Of a DNA stretch of 64,000 bases, positions 52,070-64,000 are shown one piece after another. Location: NCBI GenBank assembly GCA_023213395.1, contig CM041465.1, positions 244,535,741 through 244,599,740 on the forward strand, given 5' to 3'. Position 1 is the first letter of the stretch; each line of letters opens with the position of its first letter. The notes below the pieces were generated by a model that was given only the letters and a program-made list of their open reading frames with translations, was not told the origin of the DNA and did no database searches. The translations under genes and the position numbers were made by a program. This stretch comes from Cycas panzhihuaensis (lineage: Eukaryota; Cycadophyta).

Positions 52070-52860
52070 TTATTCCCAATATTCTCCCCTGTAAGCTCAA
52101 TGTGTATGACTCCTAAATTATCTCTGAACTTCTTGAATTTGATCATTCCCAAAGACTTTATAAAAATATTTACTGTCTGATTTCTGGTGCTGCAATAAGT
52201 CAATTCAATCTCATCTACTTGTACAAGTTCGCTAATGCAGTGATGTTAAGTCTCAATATGTTTTATTGTACCATGGAATACCAGATTTTTGGCCATTTAG
52301 ATAGTGCTTTGATTATCACACCAAATTCTAGTAGGACCTTGTTGTTTAATCTGAAAATCTTATAAAAGTCTTCTTAGCCATATTTATTCATAAGCTCCTA
52401 AAACTATAGCTTTATACTCTGCCTTGGTTATGGATAAGAAAATGGTATTTTACTTCTTTGTACTCTAAGCTACTGCTGTTGATCCCATACTAAATATATA
52501 ACATGTGGTAGACTTTCTATCATCAACATCACCTTCATAATCTGAATCTGTGTAACCAATTAACTAAAATTTAGATGTGGCTTTGTAATATAACCTAAAA
52601 TCTGGAGTCCCTTTAAGGTATCAAAGGATTCTTTTGGTAGCTTTCTAATGAGACATCTTTAAATCCTACATAAACCTAGACATAACACTAACTAAATATG
52701 TTATATCTAGTCAAGTAGATGTCAAATATATTAGGCTGCCAATGAGCTGTCTATAGAGAGTGGGATCAACTAAAGTTGAGTTATCCGTCTTAGAAAGTTT
52801 GATTCCAATTTCTACTAGTATTGTTAATGGTTTGTAATTTGTCATTTTGAATCTTTGTAG
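52070..52860 (-). pseudogene. Copia RNase H (G2)
   Basis: Reads the copia RNase H end: LTYCSTRNQTVNIFIKSLGM and IKFKKFRDNLGVIHIELTGE, preceded by broken stretches that include the usual second-strand landmarks near 52400-52700. The frame equals that of the RT part. Stops are frequent. Confidence 0.7.
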
Positions 52861-53600
52861 TAGATCCAATATATATTTACATTGAGAGATGATGATTCCT
52901 TGTTTGTCTTATCAGACTTATAATCCTAGGAAGTAATGCATCAGGCCTAAGTCTATCATCTCGAATTCCTTACATATAGAATCTTTAAATTGATGTAAAC
53001 GATGGGAGTCATTTCTAGTATAAATTAAATCATCCACATGGAGTCCTACAATTAATATCGAATTTCCCTTAATTTGAGTGTATAAGTTTGGATCTGCTTA
53101 AGATCTTTCAAACACTTGATCTCTAAAATACTTGTCTATGCGAGAATACCAAGCCCTGTGTGCTTGTTTTAGACCATATAGTGCCTTCTTTAACTTGCAC
53201 ACTTTCTTTTCTTCCCCCATGACTTCAAAACTGAGGGGTTGAGTGACATAGATGTCTTCTTTAACATAACCATTTAAGAAAGTACTTTTCACATCCATTT
53301 GATAAACTTTCCAACCCATTTAGGTGGCTAAATTTATCATCATGTGAACAAATCCCATCCTATTGACTAGGGCAAATATTTTTGTATAGTCTATGTCTTC
53401 TCTTTAGGCATATCCTTTTGCAACTGATCAAGCTTTATATTTGTCAATGGATCTATCAGAGTGGAACTTGATCTTATAGACCTATTTGGTGCCAATAACT
53501 TTCTTCTTTGGTGGTAAGTCTATAAGTTCCCAAGCATCATTTTTAATAATAGATTTATATTCATCTTTCATGGCTTTCTTCCAACATTCATATTAATTAG
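52861..53600 (-). pseudogene. Copia reverse transcriptase (G2)
   Basis: The open stretch 53319-53098 gives [32 protein letters not shown] and [20 protein letters not shown]. Upstream, near 53400-53480, the KWVYKIKF-type region is broken by stops. The active-site region near 53010-53040 reads ILIVGLHVDD, so the two Asp appear present. Confidence 0.8.
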
Positions 53601-53849
53601 CCTCATCAAATGTTTGAGGCTGATGAATTTCAAGTACCTTGCTCATTAGGGCAAAGTTTACCCTACAGGAGCATATGGATATTTTATTGTTGTCTAATAT
53701 ATTTCCCAAGTCATGGTTGTGATGAACCCATTTGGGTAGATGTTATAGTGGAGGTTGAGATGATGTTCCTTCCCTAATAGGTTCTTAGATATTTCTTCAC
53801 ATAGGAGGCACATATTTAGACTTACTTGATATGTCAAATTTAATTGTAA

Positions 53850-54900
53850 TCTCTTTCTATTTTTCCTGATTATCTTGGTAGTAGGTGTCTTCCTAAAATT
53901 TGATATCTCTACTCACCATAACTTTTCTTAATTTTGGATCATAGACTTTGTAGGATTTAGAAGATTCACTATAGCCAATAAAAATACATTTGACACTATA
54001 GTCATCCAACTTAGTTCTTCTTTGATCAGGAATATGGGTATATGCTAGACATCCAAATACCTTGACTTAATATATACTTAGTATATAACTGATCCATCCT
54101 TCTTCTGGAGTTTTCCACCTAAGCACTTTAGTAGAATATCTATTAAGTAGGTAGATGGTTATATGAATTGCTTCAGCCCAAAATTCATGGCCCAAGCTTT
54201 TTTCCTTAAGCATACATCGTGCCATTTCAACGGTAGTTCAATTTTTTCTTTCTGCTACACCATTTTGTTGTAGAGTGTAGGGGTTGGTAAATTATCTCTT
54301 AATCCCATGGTGAATACAATAATCCTTAAAAGTATTATATGTAAATTCTCCCCTATTATCTAATCTTAGAGAAAGGATATGATATCCACTTTATCATTCA
54401 ATAAAGGTTTTTAAGTCAACAAAGTGGTCGAAAATATCAGATTTATATTTTAGAAAGAAAATCCATGTCTTTCTTGTGAAGTCATCAATAAATGTAAGAA
54501 AATACTTTACACTTGCTAAGGAGGGAGTAGTCATTGGTCCACAAACATCTATGTATACTAGTTGAAGAGGAGCAGATGCTCGATGACTAAAATCCATAAA
54601 GCTTTCTCTATGTTATTTGGCAAGAAGGCATCCCTCATACAACTTTTTATTGACATCAATAGGTGGTAAACCATTAACTATATCTAACTTTTTCATAAGA
54701 GCCAAACTGTTGTAGTTAGGATGACCAAATCGTCTATGCCATAAATTACTATCCATTATAGTTGAAGTTCTAAGGGCATAAGTATTCGAAGGGGTGAGGA
54801 TAAGCTTAAATAAATGATCTTTAGTCATTATACCTTTGGAAACAATAGCTTTATTTTTCCTCTTGTCTTTGATGATACATTTACCATTGTCAAAAATCAC
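53850..54900 (-). pseudogene. Copia pre-integrase and integrase (G2)
   Basis: 54900-54613 holds the pre-integrase region (LWHRRFGHPNYNSLALMKK to EGCLLAK). 54597-54394 starts the core (LVYIDVCGPMTTPSLASVKY, FLTFIDDFTRKTWIFFLKYK). The rest, to 53850, is broken and ends with a KSYKVYDPKLRKVMVSRD-like stretch. The order and spacing are normal for copia. Confidence 0.85.
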
Positions 54901-56315
54901 CTTATAATCTTATCCCATCATTTGTCCTACCGATAACAAGTTCTTTCTTAGGGCATGGATGTATAAGACATTATCTAAGTATCTATATTCACCAATATCA
55001 GTCAACAAGGCTATGTTACATTTCCTAACTGATTCATGGAAAGTATTGTCTTCAAACATGATTGACCCTTTTCTATTTTTATTCAAGGTTTAAAATAAAT
55101 GTTCTTTATGGGTCATGTGGGTTGAGTAACCTGAATCAATATACCAGCTATCATCCTCTTCTTCCTTAGTGAAAAAGCTAGATATAAATAACCTATTATT
55201 AACCTTTGATTCCAATGAATTTGAACCATGTCCTCTAGATGGTGGGCCATGTTTTGAAAAACATTTATCTTCAGTATAACTATTTCTATGACAACAAGTA
55301 CAATATAATGAATCTCTTCTCCTATAACTTAGGCTTTGACTTCTTTGTTGAGAACGATCAATATTGAAAGATCTTCCCATTTCCTTATAGTGTTGAGGAG
55401 GGTTGTCCCTTGGTCTATTGTCATGATACTCTTTGTCTTTGAAGATTAAGGATTTCCTTGGTAATGTGAATAGTAAGGATGATTCTCAAATTGTCTCTGC
55501 TGATTGGGATTTCTTGGAGGATCTTCATATTGTTGGGGTTCTCCTTGCTTCTTTTGGTGAGGGGTTTGATATCATGGAGGGTTTTGTCTAGTTTCCTTTC
55601 TAGGATTTCTACCTTTTCTCCTTGGAGGAGATTCCTTTTGTCTTGAGGTTTCTGCTTGGGAGTTAGATTGAATACGAGTCTTTATAGCAAACATATGTTC
55701 TAAAGATTCATTTGCACTTTACTGTTCTTCTATAGACATAAGCATGGCATTAAGTTATTCCACTTTAAGGGTACTTAGATCTTTTGATACACTAATACTA
55801 GTAACTACCATTTCAAAACATCTTACAACTCCTACACATCTAAGGATCCTTTCAACTACTCTTTATTCAGTTAGGGTATCCCCAAGTGACCTCATTTAGT
55901 TAACAATATCTTGGACTTTGGTCATGAATTCAGTTACTAATTCATGAGGCATCATACATAAATTTTTAAACTTACTTCTCAAGTTTTGTAGTTTAGAGGA
56001 GGCAACTCCTTCATATATTAGTTGTAAAGTGTCCCAAGCTTCTTTGGACTTAATTAATTTACTAACTCTTAGAAATACATGATCTTCTAAAGTGCAAAAG
56101 ATAAGGGCTAAGGCTTCATTATTTTTTTTGATATTTTCTTTATATGTAACTTTTTCTGCATCAGACAAATTTGGTCCTAATTCGTTGTAACCGGTTTGTA
56201 CAATATCCCACATATCATTAGCTATGAGGATAGGTCTCATCCTCCTACTCTAGTTTAGGAAATTATTTCTATCAAATTTTGGGATAATCATGTTCCCAAA
56301 CTGGACGTCATTTTA
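54901..56315 (-). pseudogene. Copia gag and protease (G2)
   Basis: Gag starts near 56310 with MIIPKFDRNNFLN and continues in the open stretch 56240-55896 (MRPILIANDMWDIVQTGYNE, LRSKFKNLCMMPHELVTEFM), the UBN2-type gag of many plant copia elements. A Gly/Arg/Gln-rich part follows. The knuckle region CTCCHRNSYTEDKC lies near 55260-55300 (His replaced by Tyr), and the protease motif DSWYIDSGYSTHMT near 55110-55150. Gag and protease pieces are in different frames. Confidence 0.8.
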
Positions 56316-56319
56316 AACT

Positions 56320-57094
56320 AAAGTTGTGTTGATAAAATGTGACAATTAAGATTTCAAAGGTTAAATGTGAATATCAAAAAAAATATTTGAATTTAAATTT
56401 GAAAAATCTTCAATGTAAAAATTCACTTCCAAATATAACTCAAGGTTTTTCCCAAAGTTTTGAATAAGTGAACTAGGACCTATTAAGGCTATTAGGCTCT
56501 AAGTTTAAGTTTCTCCTCCTATTTAGGGGTGCCTACCTATAGATAGAAAAAAAGGGACCCAATATACCGGTACATGAGTGTTAGGCTCTATATACCTTAG
56601 TATGCGAGCTGCTAAGAAGGTTTTTACATCCGCCTGCATTGTTGGTCCACCTACATTGGATTTATGCCTAGCAACAAATCTAGTGGTGAAGATTCTCGAA
56701 CCAAGGCACTCACCCTCTCTAGGTCTAACCTTGGTCTCCAAACACCATAAAAGGAATAGATTTTATACCTCAGCCTGCCACTGAATACATCTGATAGTTA
56801 ATGGCTATCCTCATTTAATATGAGTAGGTCAATTAGCATGTGCGGTGTGATAACTTCAGGGGTCCTAACTATTCCCCTTACAAGGCTGGAAAAATAGGGT
56901 GGTTCAATTTAGGATTATCTTATTTAATATGAAAAATAAATTAATTATCAGTGTGGTCTTGCTTAGAAAAAAAAGATTCTTTTTATATAATAAAGGAAAA
57001 CTTGAAAATAATATAGTAAGCTCTAAGTAAGATGAAATAAATAGTAAATTAAAAAAAAAAAAAAGACAGTAAATACTTTAAAAAAAATTACAAT
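56320..57094. other. Spacer or leader between G2 and H
   Basis: About 775 bp without a recognised gene. It could be the leader of G2. Poly-A-like runs occur near 57050-57065 (A/T-rich). Confidence 0.4.
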
Positions 57095-57422
57095 GCTCTT
57101 CAAACGGATGTGAAGGAAGGATGAATCTAGGAGATAAATCACTCACATATACACAATGGCAATGGAGAATAAAAAAGAAGATGAAACAAGATATGAGAGC
57201 AAGCTTGGAGGTGAGAATGAATAATGACTCCCTCCTTGAGATTTCACTTTTTATTATTGAGGGTGAGCATTAGGGCTAAGATTTTCTTACCTAATGACAT
57301 TAACCTAAAATTACATCTAAATATACATAAAATACATTTCATTAAGAGACTAATGCTAATAATATATCCTAGGTTCACATAATTAATCTATATAAATAAC
57401 CTTGATACATTAACCTCTTTCA
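57095..57422 (-). repeat. Putative 3' LTR of copia H
   Basis: Right edge inferred at 57422. The plus strand reads CTCTTTCA then ATCTCCCCCTTAATGG, which on the minus strand is a polypurine tract followed by TGAAAGAGG. The LTR has a TATA-like TTATTTATATAG on the minus strand. The left edge is uncertain (57095 or 57110 are possible), and the partner LTR was not found within the window. Confidence 0.45.
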
Positions 57423-57679
57423 ATCTCCCCCTTAATGGTGAAAGGTTACTTTTAGAAAATCTATTCTATGAGGTCTTTATTTGAGCCTCATTATTACATT
57501 GAAATTCTAAATAATACTTTTGTGGGAAAACCCTCATGGGGAATAAAAATCCATGAACTTTCTAAGATCTATAGCCCCTTTTATAAATCAAAATGGCTAA
57601 GGTGGCTCTTTAATGTAGCCTGATAGTTGAGTAACTTAAATGTGTAGCTTAATCTGCTAAGTCTCCATATATTATTTAG

Positions 57680-57870
57680 TCATCCCCTATGCCCTTTTGG
57701 GTTTTTACAGGTTCTGATTTTCCAAAATAAATATAACCTTTATCCTTCCATGTCCACATGGGGTTTTTACAAAGAGGATAGGGTAAAGACTTACTCTTAT
57801 TCTTCTGCGCCCACAAGGGGTTTGCACGAAGAGAATAGAGTATAATGATCCTATTATCATCTTCTTTTAT
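57680..57870. repeat. Three diverged units of about 58 bp near the 3' end of H
   Basis: Units share CCACA(T/A)GGGGTTT, ACAAAGAGGATAG-like and CTTATTCTTC-like stretches; repeat length is 57 to 59 bp. They lie between the end of RNase H and the polypurine tract. The first unit (57680-57749) is the most diverged. Confidence 0.6.
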
Positions 57871-57879
57871 CAATCGAAG

Positions 57880-58412
57880 ATGGATGCCCTAAGGCCGAGT
57901 TGCCTTCGAAACTATTCAAACTTCACCCTTTGCAGTGGTTTGGTGAAGATATCAGTCACTTGATCTGCTATAGGACAGTAATATAATTAAATTGTACCAT
58001 CATAAATAAATTTCCTAATCCTATGGACTTTCATACTTATGTGTTTAGTATAATCGTGAAATACAAGATTTTTTGCTATGTAGATTGCTGATTAATTATC
58101 CACATGAAGACTCATAGGACTTGTTTGGGTAATATTTAATGTTTCCAATAATTTTCTCAACCATATCACCTCTTTATTGGTCTCAGATGCAGCAATGTAT
58201 TCAGCTTTGATAGTTGAATCTGCAACTATCTTCTGCCATCTGGATCTCCATGATATTGGTGTTGTTCCAAGAAATATTACATACCCAGATGTAGATCTTC
58301 CTGTACCTTCATCTCCTACAAAGTCTGAGTCTGTGTATGTAGAAAGCTTGAAGTCTGAATTAGGTTCATGTAATAGACCATATTTGCTGGTCATCTTAAG
58401 GTATCTCAACAC
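57880..58412 (-). pseudogene. Copia RNase H (H)
   Basis: The open stretch 58412-58092 gives MLRYLKMTSKYGLLHEPNSD, YTDSDFVGDEGTGRSTSGYV, IKAEYIAASETNKEVIWLRK and LHVDN. All are standard copia RNase H landmarks; the catalytic Asp of YTDSDF and the Glu of KAEYI are present. After DN the frame continues with stops to IFTKPL at about 57930. Confidence 0.85.
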
Positions 58413-59320
58413 TCACACTACTGCCTGCCAATGATTCTTCTTAGGATTTGTCATGTAACGAGCAAGAATACCGATAGAGTGTATAATATTTGGCCTTGTA
58501 TTGGTAGTGTAGATAAGACTACCTACAAGTTTCCTGTAGAGTATTGTGTCTGCCTCCCTAGTGTCACTTTTAGCTGAGAGTTTGGTGTTAGGATCCATAG
58601 GTAACATCACTGGTCGAGCATCTTCTGACTAAAACTTAGTTAGAAGATCATTAATGTATTTTTCTTGGGAGAGTAAAATTTTTCCATTCTTTTATATTAC
58701 TTCAATTCCCAAGTAATATTTTATCAAACCGTGGTTAGATAATTCGAACGTTTTTCTAAGGTCCTTTTTCAACTAGCTTATTGCCTTATCACTATTACTC
58801 ATTACTAGCATATCATTTACAAAGATTATAAGATAAGTGACTTTATCCTTATGGCACTTGATGAATAATGTTGCATTAATATCTTGATAGTCACAAACCT
58901 TGTATCCAAGTTGCCTTATCCTTTTAGACAACTTGGCAAACCAAGTGCAAGAGGCTTGTTTAAGGCCATACAAGGACTTTCTGAGCCTGCAAATCTTATG
59001 CTCTTGACCTTTAATCTCATATCCTTCTAGCTAAGCCATGTAAATTTCTTCTTCAAGATCTTCCTTGAGAAATACAGTCTTAATATCGAGTTAGTGGATT
59101 TTCCAACCCTGTTGAGCAGCCAAGGCCACAAGAGTTCTAATTGTAGGCCACTTGGTTATAGGTGCAAAGATTTTAGTGTAGTCGATACCTTCCCTTTGTG
59201 TAAATCATTTAGCTACCAACTTCACCTTATATTTTTTAAGGGTGCCATTTGATCTATATTTGTTTTTGAACACCCATTGATTTTGAACTACCTTTCTGCT
59301 AAGTGGTCGATCAATGAGCT
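58413..59320 (-). pseudogene. Copia reverse transcriptase (H)
   Basis: 58973-58773 reads MYGLKQASCTWFAKLSKRIR and YLIIFVNDMLVMSNSD; the usual YVDD box is FVND, so the first active-site Asp is Asn. 58610-58413 covers the RT end (LYRKLVGSLIYTTNTRPNII). Upstream parts to 59320 contain the KWVFK-type N-terminal region with stops. Not catalytically competent as read. Confidence 0.82.
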
Positions 59321-59596
59321 CTTATGTACCGTTCTTGATAAGAGATTGGTACTCTTTATTCATGGTGTTTCTCCAAGCTATATGCTTTATAACTTCTTGG
59401 TATGTTAAGGGCTCTTCATTAAGAGTAAGGTGCAATTCTACTCATTTAAGCTCAGTATATAATGATTCCTATATCCTTGCTCTATGGGCACTTCAAGTGC
59501 TAGTTTTTCCCACCTCATTTGGTCATAGTCCTTATTGAGCTAGCGGGCTTATCGAGATCCTCGAGTTGGGAATGATGTCCTCATTTCCCCAACTTC

Positions 59597-60602
59597 TTAG
59601 TTCTTATCATGTTCGTTAAAATGATTATTTTTTGAGGAGGATGTTGATGTGCCTAAGGAAGATGGTCCTTCTACCATTATTTTATCTTTGTTAACTAAAG
59701 GTGGAGAGGATGGTTCTTTTAAAATGGTTTTGTCTTTGTCAACTTTATTATCTTCAAAAGATGGTGCTAGATGTGCACTTATTTGTTTAGAGTCACAACT
59801 TGTATTCTCCAAGGCTCTATTATCAGCTTCTAACATTTGGAGTAATTTATATCTGTCCCCCCCACACCCCAAATTCTAGAATCTGAATATCATACTTGAT
59901 GATATTATTGTAGCTGCGTGAGGGTACTATGGAGTTTAATTTAAGTAACTGATCCTCTGTCTCTGCAAAAACGATATCTTTAGTAATAATGATTTTTTGT
60001 TGTGAAGGTATGAAGACCTTATACTCTTTCTTATCCATAGGGTATCCAACAAAGATGCCTTTAAGTGCCCTTGGCTAGAGTCTATTTTGATCTGCATCCA
60101 GAATATGGGCATAGCATGTAGAGCCAAAAATTCTAAAGTAGTGAACAATGGGGGCTTATCCTGACCACTTTTCATTAGGTGATTGTACTTCCTTTGATGG
60201 GCTAACATCATTGATACAATAAACAATTGTCTAGATTACTTCAGTCCATAGATAGGCAGGTACATTTTTATATATTAACATAGCATGAGCCATGTTCATG
60301 ATTGTCCTGTTCATGCACTCGGCAACTCTATTTTGCTGTGGGGTACCTGCTACTATTGTTTGATGCTTGATGCCATTATCTCGAAGGTATCTTTCAAACT
60401 CATGTGAGGTATATTCACCACCATTATTAGTTTGAAGACATTTGAGTTGATAACTAGACTCTTTTTCAGTGAGAGCTTTGAATTCCTTGAATATACAGAA
60501 TGCTTTATCTTTCTTGTGTAGAAAAGCTACCCATACTTTTCTAGTGAAATCATCAATGAAAGAGATGTAATATAGCTTGCCCTTTAGTGAAGGAATGGGC
60601 AT
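59597..60602 (-). pseudogene. Copia integrase (H)
   Basis: 60602-60231 is a long open piece of the core: YYISFIDDFTRKVWVAFLHK, LQTNNGGEYTSHEFERYLRD and QNRVAECMNRTIMNMAHAML. The first Asp and the Glu are present; the second Asp is Asn (TNNGGE, usual SDNGGE). The C-terminal part continues to 59850 (KKEYKVFIPSQQKIIITKDI) with a frame change; an acidic linker follows to 59597. Confidence 0.88.
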
Positions 60603-60674
60603 TGGCTAGCACAAATCAGAGTGTACCAATTATAATGAATGGCTTGATTTCCACTAACTTTTGGAAAAGGGTTA

Positions 60675-61499
60675 TCAATGAGATTTGGCAATGATACAAG
60701 CTTCACATTTAAAGGGCTTAGAGGAAAACTTTAGAAGGTTTAGAAGAGTATTAGAAAGATCTCTAAGTCTATTAATGTAAACATGGCCCATATGATCATG
60801 CCAAAGAGCTTCTGGTGACAATGTTGGATGGGTCAAGATGGAATTAAATGTAAATTCTTCATCGGCATAAGGGCTTTGGGCACAATGGGCTTCATAAGAC
60901 AGAGAGTCATCCAGTTGAAAGAGTTTGCCAAAGAGATGTCCAGTCAAAACCACCTGATTAGTTGGAGGGTGAATAACCTTAAGAGTTTGGTCATTTGTGG
61001 TTACACTCAGATCAAATCCACAAGAAACAAGTGTGGATAAAGAGAGTAGGTTTTGTTTGAGATTGGATATATATAAGACATCAAGCAATGTAAAATCTTC
61101 TAAACCTAGGAGTTTTAGGTGAACGTTGTCAATTCTTTCAATAGGTTTTTGTGATTTATCAGCCATGTGAACAACTCTATGAATATTTGAGTCAAATGTT
61201 TGATATAGACTACGATTACATGTCATATGTTGAGTTGCTCCTATGTCCATGATCCATTGTCCATCGATTGAAGCCACACTATTGGTAATTCCAATAGGGT
61301 TTGGCATTGGTGAAGGGAATTCACAAGTGATATATCCACACTGAGCTTCAAAGTATCTCTTTAGTTGGTTAATGGCATTTGATGCTGAAGATCCTTTAAT
61401 TCTTTGAATATGTGCTTGTATAAAACCTGTACCACTAAAGGATTCTTCACAAGTTTCTTCAACATTGTGAGCTCCATGTTTTGGTTGGAACTTGGCCAA
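60675..61499 (-). pseudogene. Copia protease and pre-integrase region (H)
   Basis: 274 open residues, the longest clean retroelement frame of the window. It includes the protease motif QWIMDIGATQHMTC (D-I-G in place of D-S/T-G), LLGLEDFTLLDVLYISNLKQ and the pre-integrase zinc region LWHDHMGHVYINRLRDL to CEACIIAKSH. The zinc knuckle WCSRKGYLAKDC lies just upstream, near 61510-61550. Confidence 0.85.
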
Positions 61500-62440
61500 C
61501 TTATAAGTGGCAGTTCTGCAATCTTTTGCTAAGTATCCTTTACGGCTACACCAATCAATATAATGGTTTGATTACTAATCCCTAAAGAAGTACTAGTTTG
61601 GCTTGACTGTCTTGATCTTTGTTAAGGTGGCCCTTGGCCTTAAAACTGTCAAGGTTTTGATTGACCTTGTGGACGATTTCCCATATTTCTTCCTCTTCCT
61701 CTTGCTCAGTTATTTCCTCTGCCATGAGAGGGACCTTGATTTTTTGTGTAGCAAACTTCTTCTTCTACCTCAAAGGTCGCATCCGAAGAGAGTCAGAGGC
61801 TACAAAGTTTGTATCAAAGGTCTTGTCAAATTCTATAAACTTCTTGGTAAGTGCTTTAAAGTTGAGTGTCTTCAATGTTCCACTAGATTGAAGACTTCCA
61901 AGTAAGTTTTTATAATCGGGGATATGTAAATATGACTAGATAAAAATGCCCAAGTGATGCATTAGGTGTTAAAGTCTTTGTCAATTACCCGTTTGATTGG
62001 TCGAAAGAGATTTATTGTCTCATGATCTTGTCCCTTATGCATTTTTAATTTATTCATTTTCAAAACAAGATGAACAAATTCTAAATCTGACTTTGTATCA
62101 AAGTTCTTTCTAAGAACTTCTAGGACCTTCCAGGCTGTATTATGTTCCTCTTCGTTTATCAAGTTATACAAGGAGTGATCAATGACCAACAAAATTCCTG
62201 CATGAATCTTTTCATCATCTATCTTCCATTGTAGCTTAGCTGCAGTATTTGTAAGAGCTATTGGGGTGGATCCACTAGAAGCAGCTATTGTAGTCGTTGC
62301 TGGTATGCTGGGTGTAGGCTACAAGTGGGCTCTCCAAAGGCCTTCATATTTTGCAGCATTTTTAATTCTAGTGTACCATATATCCCAATTTTCTTTGCCT
62401 TTTAATATACAGTTAACATTTTGCTTGAATTGAGATGACA
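61500..62440 (-). pseudogene. Copia gag (H)
   Basis: Start ATG about 62438, MSSQFKQNVNCILKGKENWD, then NAAKYEGLWRAHL, stop, and the open part 62192-61962 (LVIDHSLYNLINEEEHNTAW, FVHLVLKMNKLKMHKGQDHE). The remainder is Lys/Arg-rich with several stops and a knuckle. Typical of a copia gag with decayed C-terminal half. Confidence 0.78.
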
Positions 62441-64000
62441 TGGTGATGATGAAAAAGTAGAAGAGATGATAGAAGTATGTGCCACTGACATGTGTGGCTA
62501 GTACACTTGGTGCAGCAGGGATGTAGAAATGATTGTTATAATAAGAAGCAAGCAATGATTAACTATTTTTCAATAATTATATAAAAAATGAATATAAGTA
62601 ATGATGTAAGAATGAGGCCTAATATAGAGCTGGCAAAGAGTGTTGATGTGTCATACCACTAACCTCTCATTTATGTCCAAATGTAGGTGAGGTTTTGATA
62701 CTTAAGGCTTCTAGTATACGATTAGGGCCTTCACCCATGATACCCACACCTGCGCTTGGTGATAAAATCTAAGTCACAATAGAGCCCAAGTACTCCCAGT
62801 CCTCACCTAGTTCACCAATGAGTAGCTATATACCTCCTCCAAAGAGTCAAACAATACTGCATATCCCACGGCTATGATGGATATTAGAGCAGGTTAATTT
62901 TAATCTTGCATTAAGGTTTTTAGTTTTCCTAGGTGGTTATCAGGATTATCCTTGATTAGAGGCCATAGGTATGGCTAACTTGTCCCTCCACCACTATTCT
63001 GGTTAAGACCAGACCGAGTATGAAACTCATACCTCCCTTAGGGCCTGGACTTCAGCTAACCTTGGTCTATTTCAACCAAAGCGAGTATGCACACAAGTCA
63101 AGAACTAGTGGTATAGATCGTATAGATGAGATTCTTTTTAGGAATAGTGTAAGATATTTTCGTATAACTAAAAACTGAAATAGAAACTTGCCAAATGTGC
63201 TTGCTTATTTTTCGTGCTTACTTTGTTGTTGTTGCTACTTTTGTGATGCTTTATTATTGCTTGTGCTTTTGTGATGCTTTATTATTGTTGCTACTTTTAT
63301 GATGCTTTATGCTATGTGTACAAATAGAAAAGCATGTCAGATTTAGCATGGGAACTGGATATTACTTCCGATCCAAGATTTCCCTTACTTTAGTATAATG
63401 TTTCCAAATATGATTTTAGAAGTTTTGATACAAAAGTCATAATAGGCTAAAAATCGGATCAACTTGCCTCTAAAATGATGATTTTTCTAAATCTATATGC
63501 ATGCTATTTTTTCCTATATTGTGATTTTTTCACAAAATTTATAAATAATGATAAATGGGTAAATTTTTAGAAATTACAAATATGAAGGCCTAAATGATGA
63601 AATATGAATTTATGATCGAAGGAAAAAGTGTTCATAATGTCGTTTCTAATAGATTTATGAAGTCAGATTTTTAAAAAGGCATTAAAAATTTTTTGCCTGA
63701 AAAAGCACCAAAGTAAAACCATGCCAGATCAACTGTCTCAGAATCTGGACTTCAATATGTCAAAAGTTTCATTTTGACATATACATTAACTTTCCATTCT
63801 TCATCATCTATAAAATCTGCCAAAAACTTGCCTGAAATACCCTTGCAAGGTCCTTTGTGGGGTTGAGTAGGCAAAATCAGCAACCGTAAGAAAACTGCAT
63901 AGATCTCACTAACCAGTGGATGAAATTTAATGAGATTTATCTTAAAATGATCTTAAGACATAAATGTACTAAATCCTTTAATAAAACGTTCATATCTTCA
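62441..64000. other. Unassigned AT-rich region right of H
   Basis: No open frame with a recognisable domain. It may be the leader of H or older DNA. A short tandem repeat lies at 63231-63314. No LTR matching the left end of H was recognised. Confidence 0.45.
63231..63314. repeat. Three tandem 28-bp units
   Basis: Units begin at 63231, 63259 and 63287, built on GTTGCTACTTTTGTGATGCT followed by TTATTATT; the second unit starts GCTTGTGC and the third ends TTATGCTA. A small minisatellite. Confidence 0.75.

Larger units (their letters stand above)
51736..56320 (-). mobile_element. Copia element G2, LTRs not resolved
   Basis: Minus-strand copia body with gag, zinc knuckle, protease, integrase, RT and RNase H in order. 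Most pol pieces (54900, 54597, 53319 and 52203 ORF starts) share one frame. A 3' LTR may occupy about 51740-52081: on the minus strand it would start TATTGGGAATAATCCCAATG (TGTTGGGA-like) after a purine stretch. No matching 5' LTR or Met-tRNA primer site was found to the right, where element H follows. Confidence 0.8.
57423..62440 (-). mobile_element. Copia element H, 5' LTR not seen
   Basis: Minus-strand copia body with gag, knuckle, protease, integrase, RT and RNase H, mostly in one frame (62555, 62192, 61499, 60602, 60038, 58973, 58610 and 58412 minus-strand ORFs). Its 3' end has a polypurine tract at about 57423-57436. The 5' LTR is not recognised up to 64000, so it lies beyond the window or is lost. 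Many stops, inactive copy. Confidence 0.85.

Noticed and set aside
62870-62895. TGGATATTAGAGCAGG, similar to a Met-tRNA primer site on the plus strand
   Set aside because: It has two or more mismatches to TGGTATCAGAGC and no LTR end or gag was seen around it.

Overview
This window is repeat-dense plant nuclear DNA. No host gene, rRNA or tRNA is recognisable. Nearly all of it is LTR retrotransposons of the Ty1/copia and Ty3/gypsy types. The mixture of old, mutated, nested elements, 3 to 3.6 kb LTRs, gypsy elements of the non-chromodomain (Athila/Tat-like) type and the lack of genes suggests a large-genome seed plant, perhaps a gymnosperm; that taxonomic guess is weak.

Layout. (1) 1-6658: the 3' end of a gypsy element (called D here), plus strand, with an integrase tail, an extra RNase H and a 3.57 kb 3' LTR. 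(2) 6988-13208: a complete minus-strand copia element (E) with 356-bp LTRs. (3) 13209-17635: AT-rich DNA with nothing recognised. (4) 17636-19860: a truncated plus-strand copia element (F). (5) 20344-49076: a three-level nest. Copia element A (197-bp LTRs, target duplication AAAAA) was split in its integrase by gypsy element B (22864-46360, minus strand, LTRs about 3 kb, duplication GGTCT). B's 3' LTR was in turn split by copia element C (25601-30846, plus strand, 228-bp LTRs, duplication G/ATGGA). (6) 49082-62440: three minus-strand copia bodies in a row (G1, G2, H), each incomplete. (7) 62440-64000: unassigned DNA with a 28-bp tandem repeat.

Elements A, C and F are one copia family, with the same gag and double zinc knuckles. 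B and D are one gypsy family in opposite orientation. All copies are defective. Long stretches of gag-pol stay in a single frame but carry many nonsense codons, most of which look like C-to-T or G-to-A changes, as expected for old, methylated DNA.

The most unusual content is in the B/D family. Between integrase and the 3' LTR, B carries a transcription-unit-like structure on the opposite strand. It has a TATA box, a long degraded reading frame resembling a plant mobile domain, a Gly/Pro/Ser/Glu 10-residue repeat, a likely intron, and a coiled-coil-like exon. D keeps the TATA box and the coiled-coil exon but lacks the mobile-domain block. Both carry a second RNase H downstream of the integrase.
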